Program-made: the position numbers and the translations under genes
Notes under the pieces: generated by a model
What the model was told of the DNA's origin: nothing
Database searches by the model: none
Seen by the model: the letters and a program-made list of their open reading frames with translations, nothing else
Shown here: piece by piece, positions 8,221 to 18,004 of the stretch
Position numbering within the stretch: position 1 is the first letter of the stretch
Layout of the letters: every line of letters starts with the position of its first letter
Assembly (NCBI RefSeq): GCF_900220965.1
Contig: NZ_OBQC01000002.1
Coordinates: 124,001 to 188,000, forward strand
Reading direction: 5' to 3'
DNA from: Ureibacillus acetophenoni
GTDB lineage: Bacteria > Bacillota > Bacilli > Bacillales_A > Planococcaceae
Length of the DNA: 64,000 nucleotides

Positions 8221-8604
8221 GTGCAAGTACTTTATACTATTGCGATTATACTTGTTGTAATAATTGTGTATGTAGTAGTAAATTCATTACGCTTGAAAAA
8301 AGCCGTGACGAACTTAACACAAGAACAATTTATACAAGGTTATCGAAAAGCCCAATTAATTGACGTTCGTGAAACAAAGGAATTTGACGCTGGTCATATT
8401 CTAGGTGCAAGAAACATCCCTTCCACTCAGCTTCGCCAACGTTATAAAGAAATTCGCCCAGATTTACCAGTATACTTATACTGTCAAAATACTGGTCGTA
8501 GTGCGAGAGCTGCGCTTCTTCTTAAGAAAAAAGGTTATAACCAAATTTACCAGCTTCAAGGTGGTTTTAAAACTTGGACAGGGAAAATTAAATCTAAAGC
8601 GTAA
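8221..8604 (+). CDS. yqhL: YqhL, membrane-anchored rhodanese-domain protein
   Basis: 127 aa from GTG 8221, which is preceded by GAAAGGAG; the open frame extends upstream to 8161 but without an RBS. Residues 3-21 form one hydrophobic anchor. Residues about 35-122 are a rhodanese domain with DVRETKEFDAGHILGARNIP and the active-site loop YCQNTGRSAR carrying the sulfur-accepting cysteine. Likely a membrane-tethered sulfurtransferase; its acceptor is not known. Divergent from lipM. Confidence 0.9.
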   Translation: MQVLYTIAIILVVIIVYVVVNSLRLKKAVTNLTQEQFIQGYRKAQLIDVRETKEFDAGHILGARNIPSTQLRQRYKEIRPDLPVYLYCQNTGRSARAALLLKKKGYNQIYQLQGGFKTWTGKIKSKA

Positions 8605-8632
8605 GAATTTACTTACACAAAGATGAATAGTG

Positions 8633-8668
8633 GACTTGCATTAATTTTAATAATGCAAGTCTTTTTTT
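8633..8668 (+). terminator. Rho-independent terminator of yqhL
   Basis: An 11-bp stem (GACTTGCATTA at 8633-8643 with its complement at 8651-8661) is followed by seven T. The remaining ~210 bp up to the gcvPB terminator are AT-rich and I see nothing else in them. Confidence 0.92.
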
Positions 8669-8878
8669 GTTGTGAAACATAATCAGTTTACGAAATAATG
8701 AAATATTTGTGGATAATTGTTGAATTTCGTTTTAAATTATTCACGTAATCATTATGTAGTATTCAAATTCCTACTATTATATAGTAGTTTTTCAAAACTA
8801 TTAAGAAAAGTAAAATATAATTGGTACTTCATTCTTATTTCCTTGGATATTACTTATTAAATATTTGATACAAATGAA

Positions 8879-8916
8879 AGGCCCGTTTTGGAAGGTAAAC
8901 TTCCAAGACGAGCCCT
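8879..8916 (-). terminator. Rho-independent terminator of the gcv operon
   Basis: On the minus strand a long imperfect stem GGGCTCGTCTTGGAAG / CTTCCAAAACGGGCCT with a short loop precedes TTCATTT. It lies just beyond the gcvPB stop codon. Confidence 0.85.
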
Positions 8917-8927
8917 TAATAATTTTT

Positions 8928-10391
8928 CTATGCTTTTTGATAACGTAGAATCGGAGTTCTAGCTGCACGTGTTTCATCTAAACGGCTTATAACCGTAGTG
9001 TGAGGTGCTTCTTGTACGATAGAAGGATTTTCTTCTGCTTCTTTAGCAATTTGTATCATTGCGTCGCAGAATGCGTCTAACGTTTCTTTAGACTCAGTCT
9101 CAGTTGGTTCAATCATTAATCCTTCTTCTACATTCAATGGGAAGTAGATTGTTGGTGGATGATAACCAAAGTCTAGTAGACGTTTTGCAATATCTAATGT
9201 ACGTACACCTAATTTCTTTTGACGACGACCTGATAATACAAACTCATGTTTACAATGACGGTTGTATGGTAGATCAAAGTATGGTTCTAAGCGGCGCATC
9301 ATATAGTTTGCATTTAATACAGCGTATTCTGTTACTTCTTTCAAGCCTTCTGGACCCATTGAACGGATATAAGTATATGCACGAACATTAATACCGAAGT
9401 TTCCGTAATATGGTTTAACACGTCCAATTGCTTGTGGGCGATTGTAATCAAAATGGAACGTGCCATCTTCTTTTTTCACTAAAACTGGTTTTGGTAAGAA
9501 AGGAATTAAATCTGCTTTAACCCCTACAGGACCTGAACCAGGACCCCCACCACCGTGTGGACCAGTAAATGTTTTGTGTAAGTTTAAGTGTACACAGTCA
9601 AAGCCCATGTCACCAGGACGCGCTTTAGACATAACTGCGTTTAAGTTTGCACCATCATAGTATACTTTCCCACCAACACTATGAATAATATCAGCCATTT
9701 CAATAATGTTTTCTTCAAATAAACCTAAAGTATTAGGATTTGTAAGCATAAGTGCAGCTGTATCTTCACCTACAACACGACGTAAATCTTCTAGATCTAC
9801 TAATCCATCTTCATTAGATTTAACTGTAATCGTTTCAAATCCAGCAACAGCGGCTGATGCAGGGTTTGTTCCGTGGGCAGAATCAGGTACGATAACTTTA
9901 TTTCGATGACCTTCACCGTTTGCTTCGTGGAATGCACGGATCATCATAAGTGCTGTCCATTCACCGTGTGCACCAGCAGCAGGTTGTAAAGTAACTTCAT
10001 CCATACCAGTAATTTCAACAAGTTGCGTTTGCAGGTTATAAAGTAATTCCATTGCACCTTGAACAGTTGATTCATCTTGTAATGGGTGAAGATTCGCAAA
10101 TCCTGACATACGAGCAACATTTTCATTAATTTTTGGATTATATTTCATCGTACAAGAACCAAGTGGATAGAAACCAGAATCAACCCCATGGTTACGACGA
10201 GATAATGCTGTATAGTGACGCATAATATCAAGTTCTGATACTTCTGGAAGTTCTGCAGCTTCCTCGCGAATAGATCCTTCAGGTAATAGTTCAGATAAGT
10301 CGATATCTTCAACATCTAGTTCAGGTAAACTATAACCAACACGGCCTTCTTTCGTTAATTCAAAAATAAGTGATTGGTTTTCGTTATGCAT
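8928..10391 (-). CDS. gcvPB: Glycine dehydrogenase (decarboxylating) subunit 2 (P-protein beta)
   Basis: 487 aa from ATG 10391, preceded by GGGGGC and overlapping the gcvPA stop by 8 nt. It is the PLP-binding half of the two-subunit P-protein, which decarboxylates glycine and passes the aminomethyl group to GcvH. Visible are [19 protein letters not shown], the PLP pocket ([20 protein letters not shown]) and the Schiff-base lysine in LNLHKTF, followed by [14 protein letters not shown]. Last gene of gcvT-gcvPA-gcvPB. Confidence 0.96.
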   Translation of the reverse strand: MHNENQSLIFELTKEGRVGYSLPELDVEDIDLSELLPEGSIREEAAELPEVSELDIMRHYTALSRRNHGVDSGFYPLGSCTMKYNPKINENVARMSGFANLHPLQDESTVQGAMELLYNLQTQLVEITGMDEVTLQPAAGAHGEWTALMMIRAFHEANGEGHRNKVIVPDSAHGTNPASAAVAGFETITVKSNEDGLVDLEDLRRVVGEDTAALMLTNPNTLGLFEENIIEMADIIHSVGGKVYYDGANLNAVMSKARPGDMGFDCVHLNLHKTFTGPHGGGGPGSGPVGVKADLIPFLPKPVLVKKEDGTFHFDYNRPQAIGRVKPYYGNFGINVRAYTYIRSMGPEGLKEVTEYAVLNANYMMRRLEPYFDLPYNRHCKHEFVLSGRRQKKLGVRTLDIAKRLLDFGYHPPTIYFPLNVEEGLMIEPTETESKETLDAFCDAMIQIAKEAEENPSIVQEAPHTTVISRLDETRAARTPILRYQKA

Positions 10392-11730
10392 TGTAAGCCC
10401 CCATTTCTGCAACTAAGCTCTCAATTTCCTCTTTTGTACGTAATTCAGTTACCGCAATTAGTACGTGGTTTTCTAGCTCTGGATATACTCGACCTAAATC
10501 AAAACCACCGATAATTCCCTTTTCTAACAATTTTTTATTAATTTCTTGAACAGGTTTATTTGTTTTCACTACGATTTCGTTAAAATGAGCGCCTTGGAAA
10601 GGAACTTCAAATCCAGCAGCTTCAAAAGCATTTTTCGCAAATCTAGTTTTCACGATATTTTGCTTCGCGATTTCTTGAACACCTTTTTTACCTAGTGCAG
10701 TCATAGCAACTGATGAAGCAAGAGCTAATAAAGCTTGGTTCGAACAGATGTTAGATGTCGCTTTTTCACGACGAATATGTTGTTCACGAGCTTGTAATGT
10801 TAATACAAAGCCACGACGACCTTCTTGGTCAACAGTTTCTCCAACTAAACGACCTGGAACTTTACGCATTAATTGCTTCGTTGTAGCAAAATAACCACAG
10901 TATGGTCCACCAAAGCTTTCAGGAATTCCGAAAGGTTGTGCATCTCCCACAGTAATATCTGCACCAAGTTTTCCAGGTGGTGTTAAAATACCTAATGCAA
11001 GAGGGTTTGATGATACGACAAACAAACTTTTTGCATCGTGGGCTAATTCACCAATTGTTTTAATATCTTCAATTTGACCAAAGAAGTTTGGATACTGAAC
11101 CATAACAGCAGCTGTATCACTATCAAGTAATTCTTTTAACGCATCAATATCTGTAATCCCGTCTTTTGTTGGAATTGTTACGACATCAATAGATTGACCT
11201 TTTGCGTAAGTTGATACAACGTCACGATATTCTGGGTGTATCGCTTCAGAAACTAATAATTTTTTACGTCTTGTATGTGCTGCAGCTAACATTCCTGCTT
11301 CTGCCAATGACGTTCCGCCATCATACATAGATGAGTTAGCTAAATCCATGCCAGTTAGTTCTGCAATCATTGTTTGGAATTCAAAGATTGCTTGTAACTC
11401 ACCTTGTGAAATCTCTGGTTGATATGGAGTGTAAGCCGTATAAAATTCAGATCGTGAAATCACGTGGTCAACAATAATTGGTTTATAGTGGTTATAAATT
11501 CCAGCACCTAAAAATGATACATTTGTTTCTGTATTGCTATTTTTATCTGCTAATTGTTTTAACTCTTTAAGTAAAGCAGACTCTGATTTAGCTTTTGGAA
11601 TATTATATAATCCTTGATAACGAACTTTTTCTGGAATATCTGAAAATAATTCATCAATACTATTTATTCCAATCGTTTCAAGCATTTCTTTTTTATCTGT
11701 CTCCGTCATCGGAAGATATCGATGTGTCAT
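10384..11730 (-). CDS. gcvPA: Glycine dehydrogenase (decarboxylating) subunit 1 (P-protein alpha)
   Basis: 448 aa from ATG 11730 ([13 protein letters not shown]), with GAAAGAGGG nine nt upstream; a longer frame from 11751 overlaps the gcvT stop and is unlikely. It is the structural partner of GcvPB. Typical segments are [34 protein letters not shown] cut here by length, and [11 protein letters not shown]. Expressed with gcvT and gcvPB under the glycine riboswitch. Confidence 0.95.
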   Translation of the reverse strand: MTHRYLPMTETDKKEMLETIGINSIDELFSDIPEKVRYQGLYNIPKAKSESALLKELKQLADKNSNTETNVSFLGAGIYNHYKPIIVDHVISRSEFYTAYTPYQPEISQGELQAIFEFQTMIAELTGMDLANSSMYDGGTSLAEAGMLAAAHTRRKKLLVSEAIHPEYRDVVSTYAKGQSIDVVTIPTKDGITDIDALKELLDSDTAAVMVQYPNFFGQIEDIKTIGELAHDAKSLFVVSSNPLALGILTPPGKLGADITVGDAQPFGIPESFGGPYCGYFATTKQLMRKVPGRLVGETVDQEGRRGFVLTLQAREQHIRREKATSNICSNQALLALASSVAMTALGKKGVQEIAKQNIVKTRFAKNAFEAAGFEVPFQGAHFNEIVVKTNKPVQEINKKLLEKGIIGGFDLGRVYPELENHVLIAVTELRTKEEIESLVAEMGAYNA

Positions 11731-11750
11731 GTTTTTAGACCCTCTTTCCA

Positions 11751-12854
11751 TTATTTTGAGCGTTTATAAAATGGTGTTGCCACAATTTTTGCTTTTAGTT
11801 TTTTATTACGAACTTCGATGTCTAATTCAGTATCAAGTTCCGTAAATTTAGAGTCAATTAATGCATATCCGACGTTTCTCTTAGTTGATGGTAATTGTGT
11901 ACCTGTAGTAATTTCACCAATTTCAACATCATCTATAAAGACTTTGTAACCATGGCGAGGAATACCTTTATCGATCATTTCAACACCAACAATTTTTCGT
12001 GGTAAGCCAGCTTCTTTTTGTGATTGAAGAGCTGTTTTACCAATGAAGTCACTTTCTTTTTGTAACTTCACTGCAAAACCAATTCCAGCTTCTAGTGGTG
12101 TAATATCTTGCGATAACTCTTGACCATAAAGTGGAAGTCCAGCTTCAAAGCGAAGTGTATCACGAGCACCAAGACCAGCTGCTACGACGCCTTTATCTTT
12201 ACCTGCATCTAGTATTTTGTTCCATAAAACAACTATTGCAGTAGGTGCGCCATAGAGTTCAAACCCATCTTCACCTGTATAACCACTACGTGATACGAGT
12301 ACTTTATTACCTGCTACATCTACTTGATCACGGAATTTGAAAGGTTTAATTTCTGAAAGGTTTTCTTCTGTCAAAGTTTGAAGAACTTCTTCAGCTAATG
12401 GTCCTTGTAAAGCAATTTGGGCAAATTCATTTGATTGATTTGTAATTGTTACATTACCTTCAGCATGGCTTAACATCCACTCGTAATCTTTTTCAATATT
12501 TGCAGCATTAACACATAATAAATAACGATTATCTTCAAGCTTATAAACGATTAAGTCGTCAACAACCCCACCGTTTTCATAGCACATTGCATTATATTGA
12601 GCAGCACCAATTTGAATTTTTGAAATATCATTTGATAGTAATTTTTGTAAATAGTTTAAAGCATCGCTACCTTCTACAAAAATTTCACCCATGTGTGATA
12701 CATCAAATAGACCAGCACGATTTCGAACTGCGTCATGTTCTTCTTTAATTGACGAGAATTGAACTGGTAACTCCCAACCACCGAAATCGATTGTCTTTCC
12801 ACCATATTTTGCATATTCATTAAATAGAGGTGTTCGCTTTAAATTAGCTTCCAT
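11751..12854 (-). CDS. gcvT: Aminomethyltransferase (glycine cleavage T-protein)
   Basis: 367 aa, standard length. It transfers the methylene group from the aminomethyl-lipoyl arm of GcvH to tetrahydrofolate, releasing ammonia. Motifs include GGWELPVQF, the catalytic-Asp region [29 protein letters not shown] and [18 protein letters not shown]. First gene of the operon; its ATG is ~55 nt downstream of the riboswitch terminator. The stop codon overlaps the long frame of gcvPA. Confidence 0.97.
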   Translation of the reverse strand: MEANLKRTPLFNEYAKYGGKTIDFGGWELPVQFSSIKEEHDAVRNRAGLFDVSHMGEIFVEGSDALNYLQKLLSNDISKIQIGAAQYNAMCYENGGVVDDLIVYKLEDNRYLLCVNAANIEKDYEWMLSHAEGNVTITNQSNEFAQIALQGPLAEEVLQTLTEENLSEIKPFKFRDQVDVAGNKVLVSRSGYTGEDGFELYGAPTAIVVLWNKILDAGKDKGVVAAGLGARDTLRFEAGLPLYGQELSQDITPLEAGIGFAVKLQKESDFIGKTALQSQKEAGLPRKIVGVEMIDKGIPRHGYKVFIDDVEIGEITTGTQLPSTKRNVGYALIDSKFTELDTELDIEVRNKKLKAKIVATPFYKRSK

Positions 12855-12904
12855 TTTAATCTCCCCTTTAAATAGTAATCACTTTTTATTTTGTTTTGAG
12901 GGAC

Positions 12905-13178
12905 CATAAAAAAAGACAGAAGAATCCCTCATTAATTGAAGAATTCTCTGTCCTTGCACCTGAAAGTTACACCAAGTTAATCATATAGATTAACAAGGCT
13001 TTCCCCTTTGGTGGCTGTGTATTTACTTCAACGGCTAGCAAGATTCATTTAGAAGAATTAACAGCGCTCTCCAGAGATGCGTCCTGTACGTGTCTTTTTG
13101 CCTGAGAGATTCATAGCCTAGCTATTTGCTCCTTCGGCGACGTAATTAAGCAATCCTTGCGAACATTCAAAAAATTCA
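12905..13178 (-). promoter_or_regulatory. Tandem glycine riboswitch upstream of gcvT
   Basis: On the minus strand aptamer 1 shows CGCCGAAGGAGCAA, AATCTCTCAGGCAAAAAG and GGACGCATCTCTGGAGAG. Aptamer 2 shows CAGCCACCAAAGGGGAAAGCC and AACTTTCAGGTGCAAGGACAGAG. These are the hallmark gcvT-motif segments. The second aptamer runs directly into a terminator (stem 12915-12925 / 12943-12952, then A-run 12907-12914 read as U on the minus strand). A TATAAT -10 lies at 13186-13191. In known examples glycine binding prevents termination and turns on the operon. Ends are approximate. Confidence 0.93.
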
Positions 13179-13366
13179 CAAGATAATTATACATTAAAAC
13201 TGTATAATGGTTCACGTTCTCTCCACGTACACTCATCCGCCCAGTATTTAAATATTAATGTACAAACCACGTTTACAGTCTATATCCTAACATTACATTG
13301 AGCAAAAAGGCAATCCTTTTTATAAAATAACTTAAAAACCGAACATTTCATTTGTTTCAATACACA

Positions 13367-13879
13367 TCATTCGCCTTTTAATCGATTTACTTGAAATCCA
13401 ATATATTCGACTATTTGTCTTTTACTTCGGTTTTCTGTTAATACTCTTATATGACCAACAGCCCGATAAAATTTTCTTCTTTGAAAATATAATTGTTCTA
13501 ATTCACTTTTTGATGATTTTTGAACAATAGGACGATTTTTGTCGTTTTTAATCCTTTTATAAATATCTTCAAATGTAGCGTCTAGATAGAAAACTAAACC
13601 TGTTTTTCGCATAATTTTTCGATTTTCTTCATTTACTGCTACACCACCACCTGTTGAAATGATGCATGCTTCATCCCGAAAATTACGCAAAAAATCGGTT
13701 TCAACCTTTCTAAAGTACTCCTCGCCATATTTTTCAAATATTTCTGGAATTGTCATTCCTTGCTGTCTAACGATTTCACGATCCATATCGTAATAAGGAA
13801 GTTTCAGAAAATAGCTTAATCTTCGTCCAATTACACTTTTTCCGCATCCCATAAATCCTACTAAGTATATTTTTCGCAT
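13367..13879 (-). CDS. aroK: Shikimate kinase
   Basis: 170 aa, normal for the family. It phosphorylates shikimate at O3 with ATP. The Walker A loop GFMGCGKS is at residues 8-15, followed by the substrate-binding DMD motif (YYDMDREI), the FR..E motif (YFRKVETDFL) and the GGG motif (STGGGVA). The lid arginine region is NDKNRPIV. It sits directly after the comG operon, as in B. subtilis. With aroQ, a second shikimate-pathway gene in the window. Confidence 0.95.
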   Translation of the reverse strand: MRKIYLVGFMGCGKSVIGRRLSYFLKLPYYDMDREIVRQQGMTIPEIFEKYGEEYFRKVETDFLRNFRDEACIISTGGGVAVNEENRKIMRKTGLVFYLDATFEDIYKRIKNDKNRPIVQKSSKSELEQLYFQRRKFYRAVGHIRVLTENRSKRQIVEYIGFQVNRLKGE

Positions 13880-13906
13880 GTTTCCACCTACTTTGCTACA
13901 AAAGAC

Positions 13907-14095
13907 TTAACTACTAAATATTTCTGCTAGTAAGTTTATCGTAGCACGAACATTGGCGAATTCCAATGAATTATATATAAATAATTGTGATTGAAAAGAG
14001 TGAATATAATATCCTAAAAAAGTAAGGGAAACAAATAATAGGATAATTACTAGCAAGAAACTACTACCATTCTCATTCCGGATATAATTGAACAA
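13907..14095 (-). CDS. comGG: ComGG-like minor pseudopilin, short form
   Basis: 62 aa from TTG 14095 (MFNYIRNENGSSFLLVIILLF), with AAAGGAGAG upstream and a 23-nt overlap with comGF. There is an N-terminal hydrophobic helix (residues 12-30). ComGG of B. subtilis is about twice as long, so this copy is either shortened or highly diverged. Assigned by position as last gene of comGA-GG; sequence support alone is weak. aroK starts 27 bp downstream. Confidence 0.6.
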   Translation of the reverse strand: MFNYIRNENGSSFLLVIILLFVSLTFLGYYIHSFQSQLFIYNSLEFANVRATINLLAEIFSS

Positions 14096-14528
14096 AAAAA
14101 GTTCTCTCCTTTACTACGTCATTTGGATATTTAACGATGATCTTTAAGTAATTTTCATATAAATCATACTTCAAGTTTTGAATACCTATTAGCATGGGAA
14201 CATTTCCTACGTAATCTACTTGTTTTCTAATGACATCCTTTAGCTGACCTATTTGAACACTAGGGTTACCATCGTTATATGTAATTTCAATAACATCTTC
14301 ATATCCAGTCACTTTTATATCTTTAACATTGACTAAATAACTTTGAAAGTCATTAACAAATAATTCCCATGTTGTATCTTCATTCGTTAGATAAATATTA
14401 TTCTGTTTTTGAATCCATATAAAAATGAGAATAATCAATTGAGATAAGAGAATAAAAACGACCAAATGATAGAGTGCATCAAGTAATGTGAATCCATTTT
14501 TTATATGACTCCCTTTTGAGTGAAACAT
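14073..14528 (-). CDS. comGF: ComGF, competence pseudopilus protein
   Basis: 151 aa. The N terminus KNGFTLLDALYHLVVFILLSQ is a type IV prepilin-like cleavage/anchor sequence (cut expected before F in GFTLL). A C-terminal beta-rich part follows. It overlaps comGE by 28 nt and comGG by 23 nt, so translation is coupled. Needed with the other minor pseudopilins to build the DNA-uptake pseudopilus. Named by position and prepilin signature. Confidence 0.85.
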   Translation of the reverse strand: MFHSKGSHIKNGFTLLDALYHLVVFILLSQLIILIFIWIQKQNNIYLTNEDTTWELFVNDFQSYLVNVKDIKVTGYEDVIEITYNDGNPSVQIGQLKDVIRKQVDYVGNVPMLIGIQNLKYDLYENYLKIIVKYPNDVVKERTFFVQLYPE

Positions 14529-14812
14529 CTTTTTTCGACCTCATTCAAAAATTGAAAATTAACGCAAAGTGTTTGCCCATCGAACATCCAATGGTAATTT
14601 GTTTTATCAATTATTTCTGATCCAGCATTCGTACCTAAATCAATTATCTGTTTTGCAGCATTATAGGCAACTTGAGATACATGTAACTCTATTTTTTTAA
14701 CTTGTAATGTTTCATGTAGTTTAGAACTTAACGGTATTAACGATCCAGTTAATAACATGATGATTACTACCGTTAATAAGGTTTCAACAAATGAAATACC
14801 TTTATCGTTCAT
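14501..14812 (-). CDS. comGE: ComGE, minor pseudopilin
   Basis: 103 aa with prepilin N terminus NDKGISFVETLLTVVIIMLL, where the usual GFTL is GISF but Glu5 of the mature protein is kept. Small soluble C-terminal part. Overlaps comGD by 11 nt and comGF by 28 nt. Part of the comG operon. Confidence 0.83.
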   Translation of the reverse strand: MNDKGISFVETLLTVVIIMLLTGSLIPLSSKLHETLQVKKIELHVSQVAYNAAKQIIDLGTNAGSEIIDKTNYHWMFDGQTLCVNFQFLNEVEKRCFTQKGVI

Positions 14813-15251
14813 TAATTTTTATCCTCCCCTTCTCTATGTTCACAATTACTTCACGGTATCCTTCTGGTGTAAAAAAGATAATTTTCCCAAAGTTAGAAAC
14901 TTCACCTTTATTGTCAAAACTAACTCTTTTTAAATTACTTGATGTATTTAGAATGACTCCTTTTGGAAACTTCATTTCTACTATATGATTAGTAGTATCA
15001 TTTTGCACAAAACCTTTGTACGTATTGTTATCATAGAATACAATTGTCGTGTGAACTCCCTCTTTCAGGGCTAACGTTTGCATTCTCTGAACATCTAAAG
15101 TCAATTGAATGAAAAATTGGTCAATTGCGTTTCTTTCAAATGCATTCGTTGTTAATTTGCCAACAATAGAACAAATAACTATTAGAATAAATAAGACTAA
15201 TAACATTTCTAGCAAAGTAAAGCCTTTTTCATTTTTGTATGTTTTATACAA
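14802..15251 (-). CDS. comGD: ComGD, minor pseudopilin
   Basis: 149 aa from TTG 15251. Prepilin motif KGFTLLEMLLVLFILIVI is at residues 9-26; prepilin peptidase (ComC) should cleave after Gly and methylate Phe. The C-terminal half is beta-rich, as in GspH-type minor pseudopilins (IVFYDNNTYKGF, FFTPEGY). Follows comGC after 61 bp. The RBS spacing for TTG 15251 is long (AGGTG 11 nt upstream), so the start is moderately sure. Confidence 0.88.
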   Translation of the reverse strand: MYKTYKNEKGFTLLEMLLVLFILIVICSIVGKLTTNAFERNAIDQFFIQLTLDVQRMQTLALKEGVHTTIVFYDNNTYKGFVQNDTTNHIVEMKFPKGVILNTSSNLKRVSFDNKGEVSNFGKIIFFTPEGYREVIVNIEKGRIKINER

Positions 15252-15312
15252 TGATTACCATTCACCTACAGTTCAATTAGTTTAGTATCTAGAAATAGAT
15301 ATGGAACCTCTT

Positions 15313-15642
15313 CTAATCATCACCGATTCCTTCACTACTAGCACTAATAGCATTTACCCGACCGTCTTTAATTTCTATCGCTTGTCCATTAGGGCATTTA
15401 GTTTCATCCTTCATTAAATACTCTTTTTCTACTAATTGTTCTATAGTTGGAAAAGTCATATGATCTATTTTGTACGCTTCAACCTGACCTTGAACCATTG
15501 CAACGAAAGCTTTACATCCTTTATCATCAATTGAAGCAAAGTGTTTGGAAACATTGGGGATTGTAATAATTATTAATACAGAAATAATCAATAGAACAAT
15601 TAACATTTCAACTAACGTAAAGCCTTTTTCATTTTTCAACAT
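15313..15642 (-). CDS. comGC: ComGC, major pseudopilin of the competence pseudopilus
   Basis: 109 aa from ATG 15642 (MLKNEKG), with AAAGGAG 7 nt upstream; the longer frame from 15669 is not used. Prepilin motif KGFTLVEMLIVLLIISVL is followed by a short globular domain with two cysteines (DKGCKAF and ETKCPNG), consistent with the disulfide known in B. subtilis ComGC. It polymerises across the wall to bring DNA to ComEA. Confidence 0.95.
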   Translation of the reverse strand: MLKNEKGFTLVEMLIVLLIISVLIIITIPNVSKHFASIDDKGCKAFVAMVQGQVEAYKIDHMTFPTIEQLVEKEYLMKDETKCPNGQAIEIKDGRVNAISASSEGIGDD

Positions 15643-15655
15643 ATTGATTCTCCTT

Positions 15656-16723
15656 TTATATAATTTCAATAATGTTATACATTGGAAGTAAGATACTTAT
15701 ATAAGCTGCAATAATTGATAAAGCAATAAATATAAAGAAAAGCGGTTGGACAAATGATAATCCAGTTTTCAACAATGACTGCATCTTCTCGTCTAACAAA
15801 TCACTATAAATAAGCATTTCCCTTCCCAAATAACCGCTTTTTTCCCCATGTTTTATAAACTCTTGAAATTTCGGAAAGAAATATCCCGTAAGTTGGACTG
15901 CATTTGATAAAGAATCCCCATAAATAATTTTCTTTTCGATAGTAACCGACAAAAAATTTAAATATTTATTTAACTGTTGTTCTTTTAATATTTCTAATGC
16001 TTGCTGTAAAGAGAAACCACCAATTAACAAATTTCCTATAATTCTAGAAAACTGTTTTGTTAAATGTAGTTTGAAAAAATATCTAACTATGGGGATTGTC
16101 GTAAATATTTTCATTTGATAAAAAATAGGTCTCGTTTTAATAAAAAACCACATGAGGATGTAAACTATTGTGATGGAGATCATGCTGATAATCATTATTT
16201 CGGGGAAGTATAATAAAATATTTGAAACAGTAAAATTTGTATTGAAGTCCTCACTAGTTGCTCGAGAATGAACAATTTGCTCAATATTCGGCATAAAATA
16301 CGTTCTAAACCCTACAAATATTGCAACTAGAAATAGGATTAAAAAAATTGGATACATAAGTAATTTCGTTAGTTTTTTCTTCATATTTTGTTGAAAATCC
16401 ATTTGTTGGCTTATTAAATTTAAAGTTTTCGCTAAGTCTCCATTTTCTTCAGCTATTTGTATTGATATTAAAAAATGATCGGGAATCGATAGAAATTTAA
16501 AAATATCAATGACACTTTCTCCATTTCTTAATTTTTCTTCTATCGTTTTATGCCAATAAATATCATTATGAACGTGGTATGGAAGCAACATATGGATTGA
16601 ATCGGAAAAAGTATAACCTTCTTCCAATAATGTACTCATTCGGTTTAAAAATTGAGGCATTTGTTTTACTTGATTTTTTTTGAAATTAATTCGACTTTTA
16701 AACTTAGATACTGTTTGAAACAA
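15656..16723 (-). CDS. comGB: ComGB, polytopic membrane platform protein (GspF family)
   Basis: 355 aa from TTG 16723 (MFQTVSKFKSR). It is preceded by GGGGTGG at 8 nt and overlaps the comGA stop, giving coupling; the frame from 16798 overlaps comGA by 95 nt and is unlikely. Two GspF/PilC repeats are visible (MPQFLNRMSTLLEEGYTFSD and HLTKQFSRIIGNLLIGGFSL) with three hydrophobic segments near residues 135-160, 190-215 and 320-345. It anchors the ComGA ATPase. Confidence 0.93.
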   Translation of the reverse strand: MFQTVSKFKSRINFKKNQVKQMPQFLNRMSTLLEEGYTFSDSIHMLLPYHVHNDIYWHKTIEEKLRNGESVIDIFKFLSIPDHFLISIQIAEENGDLAKTLNLISQQMDFQQNMKKKLTKLLMYPIFLILFLVAIFVGFRTYFMPNIEQIVHSRATSEDFNTNFTVSNILLYFPEIMIISMISITIVYILMWFFIKTRPIFYQMKIFTTIPIVRYFFKLHLTKQFSRIIGNLLIGGFSLQQALEILKEQQLNKYLNFLSVTIEKKIIYGDSLSNAVQLTGYFFPKFQEFIKHGEKSGYLGREMLIYSDLLDEKMQSLLKTGLSFVQPLFFIFIALSIIAAYISILLPMYNIIEII

Positions 16724-17714
16724 ATTGTTTTTCCACCCCAATGGTTTGCATTTGGTAAACAAGCGTCTCAATGTTTGGAAGATAGTACGGTTCACCACGC
16801 ATTGTTGCTAATATCGCTTCAAATAACAAGCTATCGCTTAATATTTCATACAATGCTTTTCTTTTATCTTGTTCGACTTGTACCAAACATTGAGCCACGA
16901 TTCCTACTAGAGCCTGTCTTATCTCTTCAATGGTAATACCTAAATCCATTAACCGATAAATACAATTCACAGAATCTTTCGCGTGTATTGTAGATAATAC
17001 AAGATGACCTGTAAGCGATGCTTCAATGGCGATTTTTGCCGTTTCCCGATCTCGAATCTCACCTATCATGATCACATCTGGAGAGTGTCGTAATATTGCC
17101 CTTAAACCTGCTGCATAAGTTACCCCCGCTCGTTCATTAACTTGGATTTGTAGTAAGTTTTCTTGACTGTTTTCTACCGGATCTTCTAAAGAGATGACAT
17201 GACGCGACAAAGTATGACTACTATAATTAATCAGAGAGTACATGGATGTTGTTTTTCCTGATCCAGTTGCCCCACAAAACAAAAGTAATCCTTGACGATT
17301 TGATATTAAGTTAATTAATTTATCTGCTGATTTTTGGTAATAACATAAAGCGGATATAGGATGTGTTGCATTTTGCAACATGAGACGAATCACGAGGCTT
17401 TCTTTTTGAAAGACTGAAGGCAATGTAGAAACACGAAAAGAATAATGCTTTTGTTGAAATTCCTTTTGGAACGAACCACTTTGAGGCTTTCTCTTTTCGC
17501 TTATATCAAGTGATGATAAAAACTTAAAATATGAAATCATTCGAATTCCTAAATCTATAGAGATATCCCCTGCGTTAAACAATTTTCCATATTTTCTAAA
17601 ATGAATCGAATAGTTATTACTCGTTGGTACAATGTGAATATCCGATGCACCAAATGTTAATGCTTTCATTAAAAGCTGTTCACTTCTATTTTCGACAACA
17701 ATTTCGACATTCAC
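16704..17714 (-). CDS. comGA: ComGA, secretion/competence traffic ATPase (GspE family)
   Basis: 336 aa. It powers pseudopilus assembly from the cytoplasmic face. Walker A is GATGSGKTTS near residue 150, followed by the Asp box and ISLEDPVE, Walker B-type DVIMIGEIRDRETA and the His box TGHLVLSTIHAKD. The N-terminal domain (ASDIHIVPTSNNYSIHFR) is typical of PilB/GspE proteins. First gene of comGA-GG; a ComK-type box lies ~60 bp upstream. Confidence 0.96.
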   Translation of the reverse strand: MNVEIVVENRSEQLLMKALTFGASDIHIVPTSNNYSIHFRKYGKLFNAGDISIDLGIRMISYFKFLSSLDISEKRKPQSGSFQKEFQQKHYSFRVSTLPSVFQKESLVIRLMLQNATHPISALCYYQKSADKLINLISNRQGLLLFCGATGSGKTTSMYSLINYSSHTLSRHVISLEDPVENSQENLLQIQVNERAGVTYAAGLRAILRHSPDVIMIGEIRDRETAKIAIEASLTGHLVLSTIHAKDSVNCIYRLMDLGITIEEIRQALVGIVAQCLVQVEQDKRKALYEILSDSLLFEAILATMRGEPYYLPNIETLVYQMQTIGVEKQFVSNSI

Positions 17715-17770
17715 TTTTCAACACCTCTTTTTGTGTATTTCGATTGACCGCCAATCTTTACGAACAGTAT

Positions 17771-17803
17771 AAAACGATTTTTTAAAAAGGAAAATGCTAT
17801 TTC
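17771..17803 (-). promoter_or_regulatory. ComK-type K-box upstream of comGA
   Basis: Two AT-boxes of the form AAAA-N5-TTTT: AAAACGATTTTTT at 17771-17783 (exact) and AAAATGCTATTTC at 17791-17803 (one mismatch), 7 bp apart and 20 bp start to start. ComK dimers bind pairs of such boxes at competence promoters. The rest of 17715-18004 shows no other recognisable element. Confidence 0.65.
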
Positions 17804-18004
17804 TCAACATAAATGTTTGTATAGGAAAAGCTATAGCAAATCAGAATTTTAATGAAAATTAGTTGGAAAATCATAGATTTATATATCAAAATACAAATTT
17901 GAAAATATTTCTATAACTGAAATAATTTATATAATAGTCTATCATTTCAATTTTGGACACGATAAAATGGATTAAAGCGTGGTTAACAAAAAAGAGGTGA
18001 TTTT

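Noticed and set aside
8771-8792. CTACTAT-TAT-ATAGTAG hairpin with T5
   Set aside because: Pure AT-rich stem, weak, and lies beyond the yqhL terminator with no gene to serve.
9104-9391. Plus-strand ORF inside gcvPB
   Set aside because: Antisense shadow of a well-conserved gene, no RBS. Similar opposite-strand ORFs across gcv, pst, trpE, sodA and pbpA were rejected for the same reason.
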